Shown here: positions 30,997-41,545 of the stretch, piece after piece
Numbering within the stretch: position 1 is the first letter of the stretch
Layout of the letters: each line of letters starts with the position of its first letter
DNA from: Ischnura elegans
Taxonomy: Eukaryota > Arthropoda > Insecta > Odonata > Coenagrionidae
Assembly: GCF_921293095.1 (NCBI RefSeq)
Contig: NC_060254.1
Coordinates: forward strand, 110,818,917-110,882,916
Reading direction: 5' to 3'
DNA length: 64,000 nt
Program-made: the position numbers and the translations under genes
Notes under the pieces: model-generated
The model's database searches: none
What the model saw: only the letters and a program-made list of their open reading frames with translations
What the model was told of the DNA's origin: nothing

Positions 30997-32985
30997 TAAC
31001 CCTTAAACAGCGTAGTTTTTTTCGGAGTTTTATTTTGTTTTTCCGTTAAAAACTGCTTAATTACTTCCCAAAGACTCAGATAAACACTTAGTTTTAAAAT
31101 CCGGTTGATTCGTTCTTGCAAGAGGGGGTGTGCCTGAGAATTTTCCTTGCAAGAGAATTTTCTGTAGAGATCCATGCATTTACAATGACAGCATCAAGGA
31201 GATAGCTTCATGTGGACCATCACCATTTTTTCATCTGATAACATTTCTGTACCTGTTGATATTTTGATCCGTGAGATCAGTTCCGCCCATCTAAATATTG
31301 TAGCTAGAGACCACTGCTGGCTTCCTAACTTGTACCATTTTTGAGGTAACTCGTGGGAATCTCGTGACCTTTGTGAGTGGGTGTACAAATTGGCAAGGTG
31401 ACTTGACAGTCACTACCAAATAGTCATTCTATCTAACAACAACAACATTCCCTTTTTTCTCCCGTGCGAGAGCATGGGAGCAGCAGGGCTGCTTAGCTAA
31501 TTTTTTTTTTGGATACCTTTGGGTATCCTTTTTCTCAGAACTTTTCCAGTGCCCTCATATCCTTGAGATTTTAACTGACTTATAAGAAGAAAGCTTGTTA
31601 ACCAATTGTCAAAATAAATGGAAAAGATTAATCGCTTGCTCTAGTAAATTGTCCAACATGATAAGCAAATAGGAAGATCATTTGCCTACGAATTTATGGT
31701 AGTTATTTTTTTCTTCAACACTCAGTCCCTGCTACATGCTGAAGTCCACCAAGTAATCTTGAGGAGTATTCAAGCACTATATTTGAAAGCCGAAACTTAT
31801 AGGTTCACCCCGTATGAACTGTTTGCAGCCATGATTGCCAAAATATTTTATCATGGATTCATCGTGTTTTAGCTCGAGGGTTGGCAAATAGTTTTCTAGA
31901 CAAACGTACTTTATCATATTTATGAGTAGCCTAAGTGTGCACATTTTTCCGCTGTTATCTTAGTGATTATTATCTGCACAGTAAAAAACCATCATTATAT
32001 TTTGCAACCTTGTGAATGGCATTATACACCAGAGTGTTTCGGACATCATCGCCACTCTCCCAAAAATTCTCTTTCTGGTTGGAAAATTTGACTACGAGTT
32101 CAATGTGGTCGATGTGATCAAGGTTCAATCTACTTTTTATTGTTTCAAAGTTTTATACGCGATACAAAGCGCGTCACCATGAGCTTCATCATTGTATTTA
32201 TCAAACATCCTTTCCCCTTCCACCATTCCCTTGATTGTTGGGTATGTATACCAGTGGTAGAAAATATTTATCATTCTTCAGCGCTATCATTCTTCATACT
32301 AGATAGTTGAGCAAAGTATAACGTAAGTACCATGAATAAAAGTGTTGAATAGTATACAATGTATTTTTTGTACTACAAATTACTGGAAATATTAGAAAAA
32401 AATACAACCAAAATATTGAAGTCGTTAAAATCGAGTGACATAAGAAAAAATGAAAGATTGACAAAAACTTAGCGTTTTACATCGAACTTATTTGATAACA
32501 GAACCAATACCGACGCGACGTTTGCAGCGAAGGACACTCGCCGAAAAAGACACCCCCGGCAATCGGCTAGCGTGCCCATATGGGATCACCCAAAAATAAA
32601 TTCAAATTCCTTGTCTCATACGAAAGATATCACAATGCTGGCAAAAGAAACCGAAGTTGACAACATTCATTATGAAGATAAGATTAAATACTTAGCCGAG
32701 TATAAACAATAAAAGGGAAAAAAATCGCATTTATCGGAGACACTTCGCCATTTTTCCTCTTATGCCACCTCGAACAGAGTTAGTAAGAATACCTATCCTG
32801 CCACAGTCAACTGCTGGTATAAATGCTGGCCGTAAGTACACGAAACGAATAAAGTGATATATTGTTATCATTTTTGGCGAAAACAGCATACTCTATAATG
32901 TTTGGGTCGAAATTTATACGAAATTATTTAGACCACTGCAGCTGTGCCCATATGGGCACGCTAGCCGTTCAAGGGTTAAACTCCC
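30997..32985 (-). mobile_element. piggyBac-like transposon, decayed
   Basis: The ends read TTAACCCTTAAACAGCG (30997) and the complement of TTAACCCTTGAACGGCTAGC (32985), with TTAA at both borders, the piggyBac target site. On the minus strand the interior carries piggyBac transposase pieces. A further copy of the subterminal CGGCTAGCGTGCCCATATGG lies at 32565-32585, inverted with respect to the one near 32943-32963, so a smaller related element may be nested at the right end. It sits in lectin intron 2. Confidence 0.75.
31190..31900 (-). pseudogene. piggyBac transposase remnant
   Basis: Minus-strand translation gives LKHDESMIKYFG then CKQFIRGEPISFGF (31790-31870), which corresponds to the second catalytic-aspartate region of piggyBac transposases (D-E-x-M-x-x-F-x-G-R, Q-F-x-x-G-K-P-x-x-F-G-x-K). 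Further on, KKWWW-like codons with two stops and SYLLDAVIVNAWI (31185-31230) match the later KKWWWxxFxxLLD-x-x-x-x-NA block. Many stops and shifts separate the pieces. The N-terminal part, including the first aspartate region, was not recovered by eye. It is inactive and old compared with the CR1 copies nearby. Confidence 0.8.
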
Positions 32986-33767
32986 AATGTTAAGGCCACA
33001 TTGTACTGTTTTCGGGGGTAATTGATATAAAACATATATATGTTAGCCCACCTCAAAGATTAGCAACTACTTGATTTATTAAGGAAAAAATGGTAAAGTG
33101 AATTCATTAATTTAATACAAGAATAGACTGTTTGAATTAAAGTTAGATAGTAATTACCCTTGAGAATATTTCCGAAATATTTCAGGTTAATACTTCTTTC
33201 TTGAAATAATAATTGGTACATGTAAGTGATGGCATCATTTTGAAAATATTAAATTCATTAAGGTGGAAAAGCACGTGGTGGGAAATTGAAATTATCCGAA
33301 ATAACTTCGGGCGCTTAAGCTGCACCAGGTAACTTCGGGCGAAGTAATTGATTCTCGTTCATTATATCACAATATGAGGACAAAAACCTAAACTTTTTTT
33401 GTAAATGCTTCCAAAACATTGTAATTGGTACGTGTGAAAAAATGCAGAGTGGAGAAAATACCCTTTTCCATGCCCAGTTACCAACTATGGTCTGATGATT
33501 CACCACTTTCTGGTCATCAGGGAAAGTAAATGCACCATGCCCAAGTGGAAAAGTCCTACACGGATGCTTTAGGTTAACCACAACGTTTATAGGTACCACA
33601 GCTTCTTCCGGAATTTATGGGACAATTATGAGAAATAGGTACCGTATGATTAATTACCCCCTAAGCTTAATCACAAAACATTTTACGAAACAGTTTCTAG
33701 CAATGGTTATTGGTCCATGAAACGGAACTTGGAAAATAACCGACACCTAGATCATATCACCCAACAT

Positions 33768-33915
33768 ATCTACATCTATATCTATATAATACCCTGAGAG
33801 CCACCGCTAAGGTGATTGGCATGGGGGGATCTATCACCAGCATACAGCGTGCAAGAAGATTCCTTCATGCACACCACACGGACATGAAAATATTACGCAT
33901 ACTAACAAATTATAC
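33768..33915 (-). mobile_element. solo 3' end of CR1-A
   Basis: The minus-strand copy of the CR1-A 3' UTR shares the CCCATGCCAATCACCTTAGC-type block, GGCTCTCAGGGTAT and the CATACAGCGTGCA/CATGCACACCAC region with 10655-10760. It ends in a (CATCTA)-type tail at 33768. It is more diverged than the copy at 10648-11568. Confidence 0.7.
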
Positions 33916-34034
33916 TTCCTCATACATGCAAAGGCAAAAAATGCCAACAACTCATGATTTTAATCGGCCAATAAAGCTAGAATCGAACTAATATTTCCAA
34001 GTTGCCTTCCGCGGAGATTGTAAAGGTAGGAAGC

Positions 34035-34165
34035 GATTCTTACGGGTTTCCTTCCTTGTTCATCCATTTTACTGGACAATATTTCGCCAGTGTTCCTGTA
34101 AATTTCTCAGATCCACTGAAGTGTAGAGGCAGAAATTTGGTCGTCTTCATATGCAACCAGTTTGG
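34035..34165 (+). repeat. dispersed repeat C, copy 1
   Basis: This matches 39478-39600 on the opposite strand, with TTTTACTGGACAATATTTCG, GATCCACTGAAG and GCAGAAATTTGGTCGTCTT. Identity is unknown. Both copies lie next to CR1-A sequence and one adjoins lectin exon 2. Confidence 0.7.
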
Positions 34166-34269
34166 GGGCCATTTTGCGGAAATGTGCCCTGATTGTTCGT
34201 GATCTTTGAAGTCCCCTTTCCCCGCGCTGGCGAGACTTTAGACTTAATCGCGGTTAAAGTTCTTGCCTG

Positions 34270-34530
34270 TTGAAGCTCTACGGCCGAAAAAATAGACAAT
34301 GCAGCCAGTCAGCGGTGGTGGAACACCAATGGAGTGGACCGACCAACGACAATGACTTCGACAACACCTCTCTATTGAATAAAGAAGGCCGCTACTACCC
34401 AAGAATCATGAGGGAGGCAATTGAAATCGCCAAAACACCCACGAACTTCAACCGTGAAGACGGCTACACTCTCTCCAGCGCGTAGAAACGGGTCTTCAAA
34501 GATCTCTACGAATCAGGGCACGCCTCCACA
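34270..34530 (+). pseudogene. Penelope-like element C-terminal remnant
   Basis: The plus-strand frame reads KNRQCSQSAVVEHQW, DFDNTSLLNKEGRYYPRIMR and EAIEIAKTPTNFNREDGYTL, then a TAG at 34483-34485 and KRVFKDLYESG. This is the pattern of the C-terminus of Penelope-like element proteins, beyond the GIY-YIG endonuclease (S-A-x-x-E-H-x-W, R-x-x-R-E-A-I-E-I, N-x-N-R-E-D-G-x-x-L-S-x-A-W). The stop replaces the usual Trp codon TGG by one base. Reverse transcriptase and GIY-YIG parts are absent. It shows that Penelope-like elements occupy this genome. Confidence 0.75.
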
Positions 34531-34933
34531 AAATAGGACTCTATCTATTATCTCAAGGACTCATATACTCTTTTTTACTTATTTATTCAAAGTCTATTTA
34601 TACTTATTTATTTAAAGTCTATTTACGCGTATTTATATATTGTTGTTAGTACTTTTATTACTTATTTACCCTTATTTATACATTTTTGTTAGTCTATCAC
34701 CCTTTTTATAGCTTTGCTCTTTCGTGGGGATCATATTGCGGGGAATTTATATTTTAGCTAGTTAGTTTCGTCTTTGCTCTCTTGTTGATTATTATCGTTA
34801 ATCTATTTGTCCCACGTTAAGTTATATCTTAATTTCGTTAATTAGTCTTCTTTGGAACTATATAGTTTTCTAGTTTTAAACCCATTAATCGACTTAATCC
34901 ATATCCAGGTAACTACATTCCCTTATTTACGTT

Positions 34934-35080
34934 TAAAAAGAGACAAGTTAGTAAGTTTATCGGTTTGTTTTACTCTCTCTCAAATATCTATTAAGCGTAA
35001 ATATCTATTAAAAAGAGACAAGCTAGTAAGTTTATCGGTTTGTTTTACTCTCTCAAATATCTATTAAGCGTATCTCCCGT
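34934..35080 (+). repeat. 75-bp tandem duplication in the CR1-A 5' UTR
   Basis: Units start at 34934 and 35009 and are almost identical (TAAAAAGAGACAAG, GTTTTACTCTCTC, TATCTATTAAGCGTA). Tandem units in LINE 5' UTRs often contain internal promoter elements; that role here is inference. Confidence 0.8.
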
Positions 35081-35122
35081 CAGGTAAGCTTTTCTGAAAT
35101 CCAAAGTTGCGATAGTGATAGG

Positions 35123-36148
35123 ATGCCTTCGAATAGGTCACCCGTTGCCGGAGTTGAAAACGCCGGTGAATGCGAGGCTCTCGGAGACCGCATTACCGCG
35201 TTGAAGACGATGGTGCGGGAACTTCGGGCCCAGTTTGAAAGGGTGGCTGATACCGCTGAGGGGAATGGTCCGAGGGGTGGTTAATCGAAAGGTTGCCGTG
35301 CCACAGGGGCTGCACGGGTTCGCCCGATTGCAAATAGCGGCTGGTCGATCGAGAGCCTTCCTCGAGGTCCATCTCTCGATGACGGGGTCACGTCACCCCG
35401 TAAATCTGAGTTTTGGAGGGTCGTGTCTCGGAGGGACGGTGGTAGTGTCACTCTAAGACGGGGTTTGGGGGATGCTGAGGCAAATCCCGTCCCCGTCTCG
35501 AACAGGTACCAGTTGCTGTCGGATGGAAACTCCGAGGTGCCTGACGTGCCTACTCCTACCCCGAAACCGGCACCTAGGAAGGGGCGTCAGAGTGGGAAGG
35601 GGGGGATCATAGTGTTAGGGAGTAGCAATGTCCGTCGTGTGATGGTCCCGTTACGGGAGAGGGCAGACCGCGAGGGTGTAAGCGACCGTGTAACGTCATG
35701 GTGCATCCCTGGTGGCGGTGTTCCTCAGGTGACGCAGGCGGTTGGTGCGGCGGTACGGGGCACGAAGTGCTCCAGACTGCGGGTCGTGGCTCATGTCGGC
35801 GTCAATGATGCCACCTTCCGTGGATCTGAGGAAATTCTAGATTCCCTCCGGGATCTGAATTCCGAAGTGAAGCGGGTGGATGGGACCATTGGAGTCGGCA
35901 TTGAGCTTTCGATTTGTAGTCTTGTCCCGAGGATCAATCGCGGTTCTCTGGTTTGGAGCCGAGTGGAAGGCATAAACCAGAGGCTGCGTCGTTTCTGCAC
36001 GGACATCGGAGCCTCCTTCGTGGACCTTAGGCCGGCAATCCGATCGTGTCGGATCCCTCTACACCGTTCGGGAGTCCATTACACGGCCGAGTCGGCTAGT
36101 CGTGTAGCGAGTAGCATATTTGAGCACTGCAGGTCTTTTTTAGAGTAG
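35123..36148 (+). pseudogene. CR1-A ORF1: coiled coil plus SGNH esterase domain, one nonsense codon
   Basis: The frame from ATG 35123 runs 341 residues to 36148, broken by one TAA at 35282-35284 (codon 54), a likely C-to-T change of CAA. The N-terminus has a short coiled coil (about residues 18-42, ALGDRITALKTMVRELRAQF). The C-terminal half is an SGNH/GDSL-type esterase: block I reads VLGSSNVRR (GDS replaced by GSS, serine kept), block III reads VAHVGVND, and block V reads RSGVHYT with the catalytic His but Ser in the usual Asp position. Esterase ORF1 proteins are documented in CR1-like elements. Whether the domain is catalytic here is doubtful given the two changes. Confidence 0.8.
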
Positions 36149-36396
36149 AGAGTAGGGCAGAGTGTAGATATATTAGTGGGTTGAAAAATAAAGGGGTAAG
36201 TTCAAAACTTTTCACAGACTAAGATTCTTCCAGAAATGAGAATAGAGAAGTAGAGAGAAAAATCAGCGTTTCAGGTATTACATTTAAGCACGAGAAGCGT
36301 CAGTCGAGCAATACGTTCAAAGGCAGTCAAGGCTCAAGTCATTTTGATAGTGAGACAATAAGACATGCATTTCCATTTATCAGCGGTATAGAGCCT

Positions 36397-39212
36397 GTGA
36401 ATAGTCTATTCGACAAAAGCAAATCAGAATTATTCCCGAATCGCAATATTACTACTTCCGAAGTTTTAATCGTGGCTGTGGTTAATTGCCGTAGTTTAAG
36501 AAATAAGATTCCCGAATTCCACCATTTAATTCATAGTACGAAGTGTAACGTCATTTTTGGAACAGAAAGTTGGCTAACAGATGATGATTCAGACAATGAG
36601 ATCTTCCCAAAATCGTTCACTGTTTATCGGAAAGATAGAATTAATCGAGTTGGGGGCGGAGTTTTTATAGCTGTAAAGAATTCAATCGTCAGCCAAGCGA
36701 TAACCGTAACTGAGACCAGCGTTGAATCTGTGTGGTGTTTAATTAAATGTCCAAAATTCAAAACTATTTTATTATGTTCGTATTACAGACCACCTAACTC
36801 AGATATAACGTCAATGTTGGATTTTCAAAATCAAATAAACAGCGTAGCATCCAAGTATCCTGAAAGAAACTTGATTGTGGGTGGGGATTTCAACGTACCT
36901 TCTATAGATTGGGAGACTTATAGCTTCATTCCTGGTGGGAGGGATAAAGTGATCTGCGAGGCTTTATTACACACTTTCACATCTAATTCATTATTTCAAA
37001 TAGCATCCGCACCAAACAGAGGAGAAAATATTCTTGATTTATTAGCGACAAATATACCACATCAGGTAATAAACGTTGGCACTGTCGAAGGAATAAGTGA
37101 CCATAGGGTAGTAACTGCAAAGTTTTCTCTAAATACCGCTGTAAACTTTAAAAAAGAGCGTAAAGTTTTCATTTTTAAAAGAGCTAATTTTGATGGGTTT
37201 AAGAGTCATCTGAAAAATGCTTTCCCCGAGTTTCAAGAATCAGTATTAAAGTTAAATGTAGAGAATACTTTTCTTTCGCTCGTAACTTCGGGAATAAATA
37301 GCTACATCCCTAGTAAAATAGTAAAAGAAGGCAGCGAACCGAGATGGTACGACGCGGAAGTGAGAAAATCATTGAGGCGACAGAGAGCGTGTCATGCTAA
37401 AATGAAAAAAGTCAGCACGGATTTATCCGCTAATGAACGCGAGCTAATAATTAAAAAATATAGGATGACTAAAGCCGCCACGAAGGAAGCGTTCAGGAAT
37501 GCGTTCACGAATTTTAAAAGAAAAACACTAGTAGAGCAGTTACAGGATAACCCAAAAGCATTTTGGTCATATGTTAGGGAAGTTCAAGGTAAACGATCTA
37601 CCGTATGTTCGCTGAGAAACGACAATGGAGATGTGTTGACAAGCAGTTACGATAAAGCCAATTTATTAAATTCCTACTTTAAGAGCGTGTTCACGGAGCC
37701 TTCCGAAAACTCACCCGAGACCGATGACAATCCCTGTCTACATAAGATGCTATTGACATTAGTACGCTCGGAATAGAAAATATATTGAAATCGCTTAGTC
37801 CAAATAAATCACCTGGTCCAGACGAAATCCCTTCTCGCGTATATAAAGAACTAGCCTCAGAACTTGCCCCCTACTTGCAGTTAATATTCAGTAAATCCAT
37901 CAAGCAACACGAAGTACCTAATGACTGGAAAATCGCTAATGTAACGCCAATATTTAAAAGTGGAGACAAGGAACAGCCATCTAATTACAGGCCGATATCT
38001 TTAACGTCCATCTCTTGCTAAGTCCTTGAACACATCGTAGTCAGCTCGGTAATGAAACACCTAGACGCGCAAAACTTATTAATGGGAACTCAACATGGAT
38101 TCAGGAAAAGCAGATCGTGCGAAACTCAGTTAGCGCTTTTCGCCCACGATATTTTAGTCTCCGGGGAAGACAACATTCCAGTAGACGCGATTTTTCTTGA
38201 TTTCAAAAAGGCATTTGATAAAGTACCCCACGGAAAGTTAATAATAAAACTGAAATCTTATGGTCTAGACGAAAATGTCATTTCCTGGATTAGAGAATTT
38301 CTGAGCGACCGCGTCCAAAGAGTAGTATTAGACGGTGCAGTCTCCAATGAGGTTAGAGTCACTTCTGGCGTTCCTCAGGGTAGTGTCATTGGCCCACTCC
38401 TATTCCTTCTTTATATAAACGACATTGGCGAAGTAGTGCAGAGTAAGTTACGATTATTTGCAGACGACGCTGTAGTTTACAGAGAAATCCGTTCCAGCAA
38501 AGATATAGATGAACTAACGAATGACCTTGCTGCTATCCAAGCTTGGTGCGATGCTTGGCAGTTAGAATTAAATTTGAGAAAATGCGTCGTAATGAATTTC
38601 TGGAAGAAGAATAACTACCTACAACGTAGCTATATCATTAGGGGTACACAATTAGAGACTGTTGAATCCGTGAGATATCTAGGAGTTAGACTCAATAATG
38701 ATCTATCGTGGAATAAACATATTCGAGAAATAACCGGTCAAGCTAATCGTAAAATGGGTTTTGTTAAAAGAATATTAGGAAAGTGCAACGACAAAGTGAG
38801 AGAAATTAGCTACTTTTCCCTCGTTAGACCACATTTGGAATACGCTGCCAGTGTTTGGGACCCTCATGAAAAAGGCTTAATAACAGAGTTAGAACGCGTG
38901 CAAAGAAGAGCTGCCAGGTATGTGAAAGGTCGTTACGATAGTCTTGTTAGTGTAACTGACCTCTTACATAAACTCGGATGGGAATCTCTGTCGGACCGTA
39001 GATTGAAAAATAGACTAAACCTTTTAGATAAATTCAAGAGCAGTGTCTTTTCTGACGATGTTATCCATATCTTGCGGACGCCAACGTACTACGGAAGATC
39101 AGATCATATAAATAAAATAAGAGAGATAGATTGCAGAACAGACAGATTCCGAATGTCATTTTTTCCACGATCAATAAGAGATTATAACGGCAGCAATAGA
39201 GCGCGTAAATAG
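36397..39212 (+). pseudogene. CR1-A ORF2: APE endonuclease and reverse transcriptase, two lesions
   Basis: 36397-37776 encodes the endonuclease (VVNCRSLRNK, GTESWLTDDD, SYYRPPNSD, GGDFNVPSIDW, ISDHRVV) and the linker. A one-base frameshift near 37745-37760 moves the RT into another frame (LSPNKSPGPDEIP). A TAA at 38019-38021 replaces a Lys codon before VLEHI. The frame then continues to 39212 with FLDFKKAFDKVPH, SGVPQGSVIGPLLF, FADDAV (FADD instead of YADD) and VRPHLEYAASVWDP. No ATG precedes the endonuclease in frame; the annotated start is GTG, so the start may be lost or reached by reinitiation after ORF1. With only two lesions the copy is young. Confidence 0.88.
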
Positions 39213-39477
39213 ATTGCATGACTTGTAGTGTAGCCTACTAACCTATGTAAAACTTACTGCATGTTTCTGAATTTCTATTCTATATTCTATTTCTAACAGC
39301 ATATAGTAGTATAGTTTGTTATTATACGGGACGTTTCTTGGACGGTGTGGTGTGCATGTGGGAGTCCAAATGCATGCTGCATGCTGGTGATTGATCACCC
39401 CCTGCCAAACACCCTAGAGGTGGCTCGCAGGGTAATTTGTAGAGGTAGAGAATAGGTGCCAAACAGGATGTATGTAA

Positions 39478-39600
39478 AGACGACCAAATTTCTGCATCGA
39501 CTCTTCAGTGGACCAGAGGAAGCCAACAGGAAAGTTGGCGAAATGTTTTCCAGTAGAAAGGATAATCGCGGAACAATCGCTGCCATTCGCAAACTAATAT
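39478..39600 (-). repeat. dispersed repeat C, copy 2
   Basis: Reverse-strand match to 34035-34165. It lies between the CR1-A 3' end and lectin exon 2. Confidence 0.7.
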
Positions 39601-39649
39601 TGTTAGATACTCTGCACATTTAAGTAAAATTATTATTAAATAGTGCAAG

Positions 39650-39935
39650 CGCTTGTTTTGAGAGATCATGCCATTGGTTATCCCCTCTTCCATGAGCTTT
39701 GAGACGATGGTCCTATCGATCACCGCGGCCAGTTGACTTCCGTCCCCCAGGGCCATGCAGTGCGATCTCGCTGAGCACCAGTTCATCTTGTCATCCTCGT
39801 ACACGGTGTATTCGAAGCCTCCTAGCTCGAACCACGCTGAGGGCATCAAGGTGTCTATTGACTCGTCGTTCGCTTCGTTGATCAGGTCATTCACGAAGCA
39901 TCCTTCCACGTTGTCCGACATTATATCATGAGCCG
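39650..39935 (-). CDS. C-type lectin, exon 2 (CTLD N-half)
   Basis: The minus-strand exon starts after ATTCATTTTCAG at 39936; its first two bases complete the split codon from exon 1, giving Ala. It encodes a short acidic lead (SDNVEGCFVND), then FELGGFEYTVYEDDKMNW and CSARSHCMAL, GSQLAAVIDR and a second-helix segment to ISQNK. These are the usual N-half features of a CTLD: tyrosine-rich first strand, W-C-x-A-x-x-x-C helix and L-A-A-V. Two extra cysteines (VEGC, WC) could form an added disulphide. The 3' boundary is uncertain: after AACAAG no GT donor is present at once, and the frame runs on into repeat C to 39505. Confidence 0.75.
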
Positions 39936-41412
39936 CTGAAAATGAATTGCAAGGCATATATATAAAATATATATCATTATAAGTGTACGTAAAATATTTA
40001 TGGCAATATTATTCAATTTTCTGATGACAACAGGACACTTTCAACGAGGACTTTATGAAGACCCAGACATAAAAGTAGTAGCAGATGAAAAGTAGGAGAC
40101 CACGGCGGGCAGTGCGTGTAGCAAAAAGAGGAAAGGATACTATTATAGAAGTGGTATCAATGGTATACGAAGGGGAAAGCGACCTCCGGTATGGCCACGT
40201 CCACGCTGCAAGGGTCAGATTGAAGAAGACGAAAAGAATGGATATAGAATCTAGACGGATGCAAGACTGAGAGAGATGAATAGGAATTGTTGTTGAGTTC
40301 AAAAACCTCCTAAGGTTTAAGTGGCCTATTTGGTAGGTAGGGTAGGTAGGTGTAGGAAACTTTTAACACAAAAAATACAACAAAAATGTATAGACGAAAA
40401 ACTGCACTTGAAATGTTAGTTGACGTATTGAATTACAATGCGTAAACTTAATAAAAATAAACTTTTTTTCCGTTCACCATGAGCTATATATATAATAATA
40501 CTTATAAGATATATGATTGTAACTGTGAATTTTTATTCACTATAGGTATTCTGAACAGTAGAAATTGAAGTCGTGGTTTTGAAATTAAGGCGAAAGGGGA
40601 AGGCATGTTGCGTAGATCTTTCAAACATTCTGATAGAATTCAAAGATTCCTTTCAAAATCACTGGACCGTTCAGAATGAATATGAGTACATGTATGAGAG
40701 CTTAGGAAACGTATTTGAAAATTAAAAAATAGATAAATAATTTAATTAATGTTTTAATTGCAAATTAGAAATAGAGTATAAAAAAGACCTTATAAGTAAG
40801 CTTTTCATATCGTATTTTCGCACAAGAATATTCGAATTTAGCAAATGATTACTCTTGAATACAAACAAGTAAGTATATGGTTTTATGTTTTGCGGCAAAA
40901 TTCAAAAGTAAATTAGCCACTGTAGGTTATTGAGTGAATGAACAAAAATAGAAGAATTTCCGAACGTCACGAAAACATATTAGCTCATGACGAATGGAGA
41001 AAAGGTTCATTTGAATTATCAGCGACTTAATGGGTCAACACATATTTTATCCGCGGTTATTCTTACATGAGGTTTCTTCGGTTTTAATTTGTTTGAAATG
41101 TGTCCTATTGCCATCAAAATATTCAATAAAAAGTTTACATAGACAGCAATGACGGGACACGGTTTCAAAGCCGGTGAAAATTGTTTCAGTAATTCAAAAG
41201 GATGTTTATGTTAGAGAATCGAATAAGAGTTGCAATATCCAAGAGTAAAAAAATTACTGCTATTAGAATAGTATTTCCGCAAAGTTTAAATAGAAAGTGC
41301 CCGTTTTTGCTCTAAATTAATGAAATTGCCTACGGACAGAATCGAGGTGAAAAAATGACGCGACTCTAGTTTCAGAGGTGCTGTTTGGCATTGAATGTTA
41401 TGAGTAACTTAC
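39936..41412 (-). other. lectin intron 1 (about 1.5 kb)
   Basis: It runs from the consensus donor GTAAGT (41412-41407) to the acceptor TTTTCAG at 39936-39937. It is AT-rich with no recognised element; a short plus-strand frame at 40085-40270 has no known motif. The phases of the two exons agree (phase 1). Confidence 0.75.
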
Positions 41413-41476
41413 CACTTCTTCCGTAGCACAGAGTCAGAATGAAGATGAGGAACACGAGTCGTTGCCAGCGAACCAT
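41413..41476 (-). CDS. C-type lectin, exon 1 (signal peptide)
   Basis: ATG at 41476-41474 opens a 21-codon exon with basic residues (MVRWQR) followed by a hydrophobic core (LVFLIFILTLC) and a small-residue end (YGRS), a good signal peptide, so the lectin is predicted to be secreted. The exon ends G|GTAAGT at 41413, leaving one base that joins CG of exon 2 to make Ala. It is too short to be found as an ordinary long frame. TATA and initiator motifs lie upstream at proper spacing, which supports this start. Confidence 0.8.
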
Positions 41477-41545
41477 TTTAGCGTATCAATTGGGTTTTAC
41501 GAGAGCACTTACGGAAATTTCGCCGCTTGCGAGTCGCCAGAGAAT

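Larger units (their letters stand above)
34890..39445 (+). mobile_element. nearly full-length CR1-A LINE (esterase type)
   Basis: A plus-strand non-LTR element with a 5' UTR containing a tandem duplication, ORF1 with a coiled coil and an SGNH-esterase domain, ORF2 with APE endonuclease and RT, and a 3' UTR ending CACCCCCTGCCAAA...GGCTCGCAGGGTAA near 39445. The 5' end is approximate. ORF1 has one nonsense codon; ORF2 has one frameshift and one nonsense codon. Other copies are 9926-9995, 10648-11568 and 33768-33915. It lies antisense to the lectin gene within intron 2. Confidence 0.88.
30500..39650 (-). other. lectin intron 2 (about 9.1 kb), filled with transposons
   Basis: This lies between the CTLD half-exons and contains piggyBac, CR1-A, Penelope-like and repeat sequences. 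The 3' acceptor at 30500 is clear. The matching donor near 39650 is not: no canonical GT follows the last recognisable lectin codon directly. The size and phase fit a single gene, but an undetected small exon is possible. Confidence 0.5.

Noticed and set aside
33315..33599. Minus-strand frame considered as a missing lectin exon
   Set aside because: No CTLD motif and no splice sites in the right phase.
40085..40270. Basic 61-codon frame in lectin intron 1
   Set aside because: No known motif and no flanking splice sites in phase; not supported as an exon.
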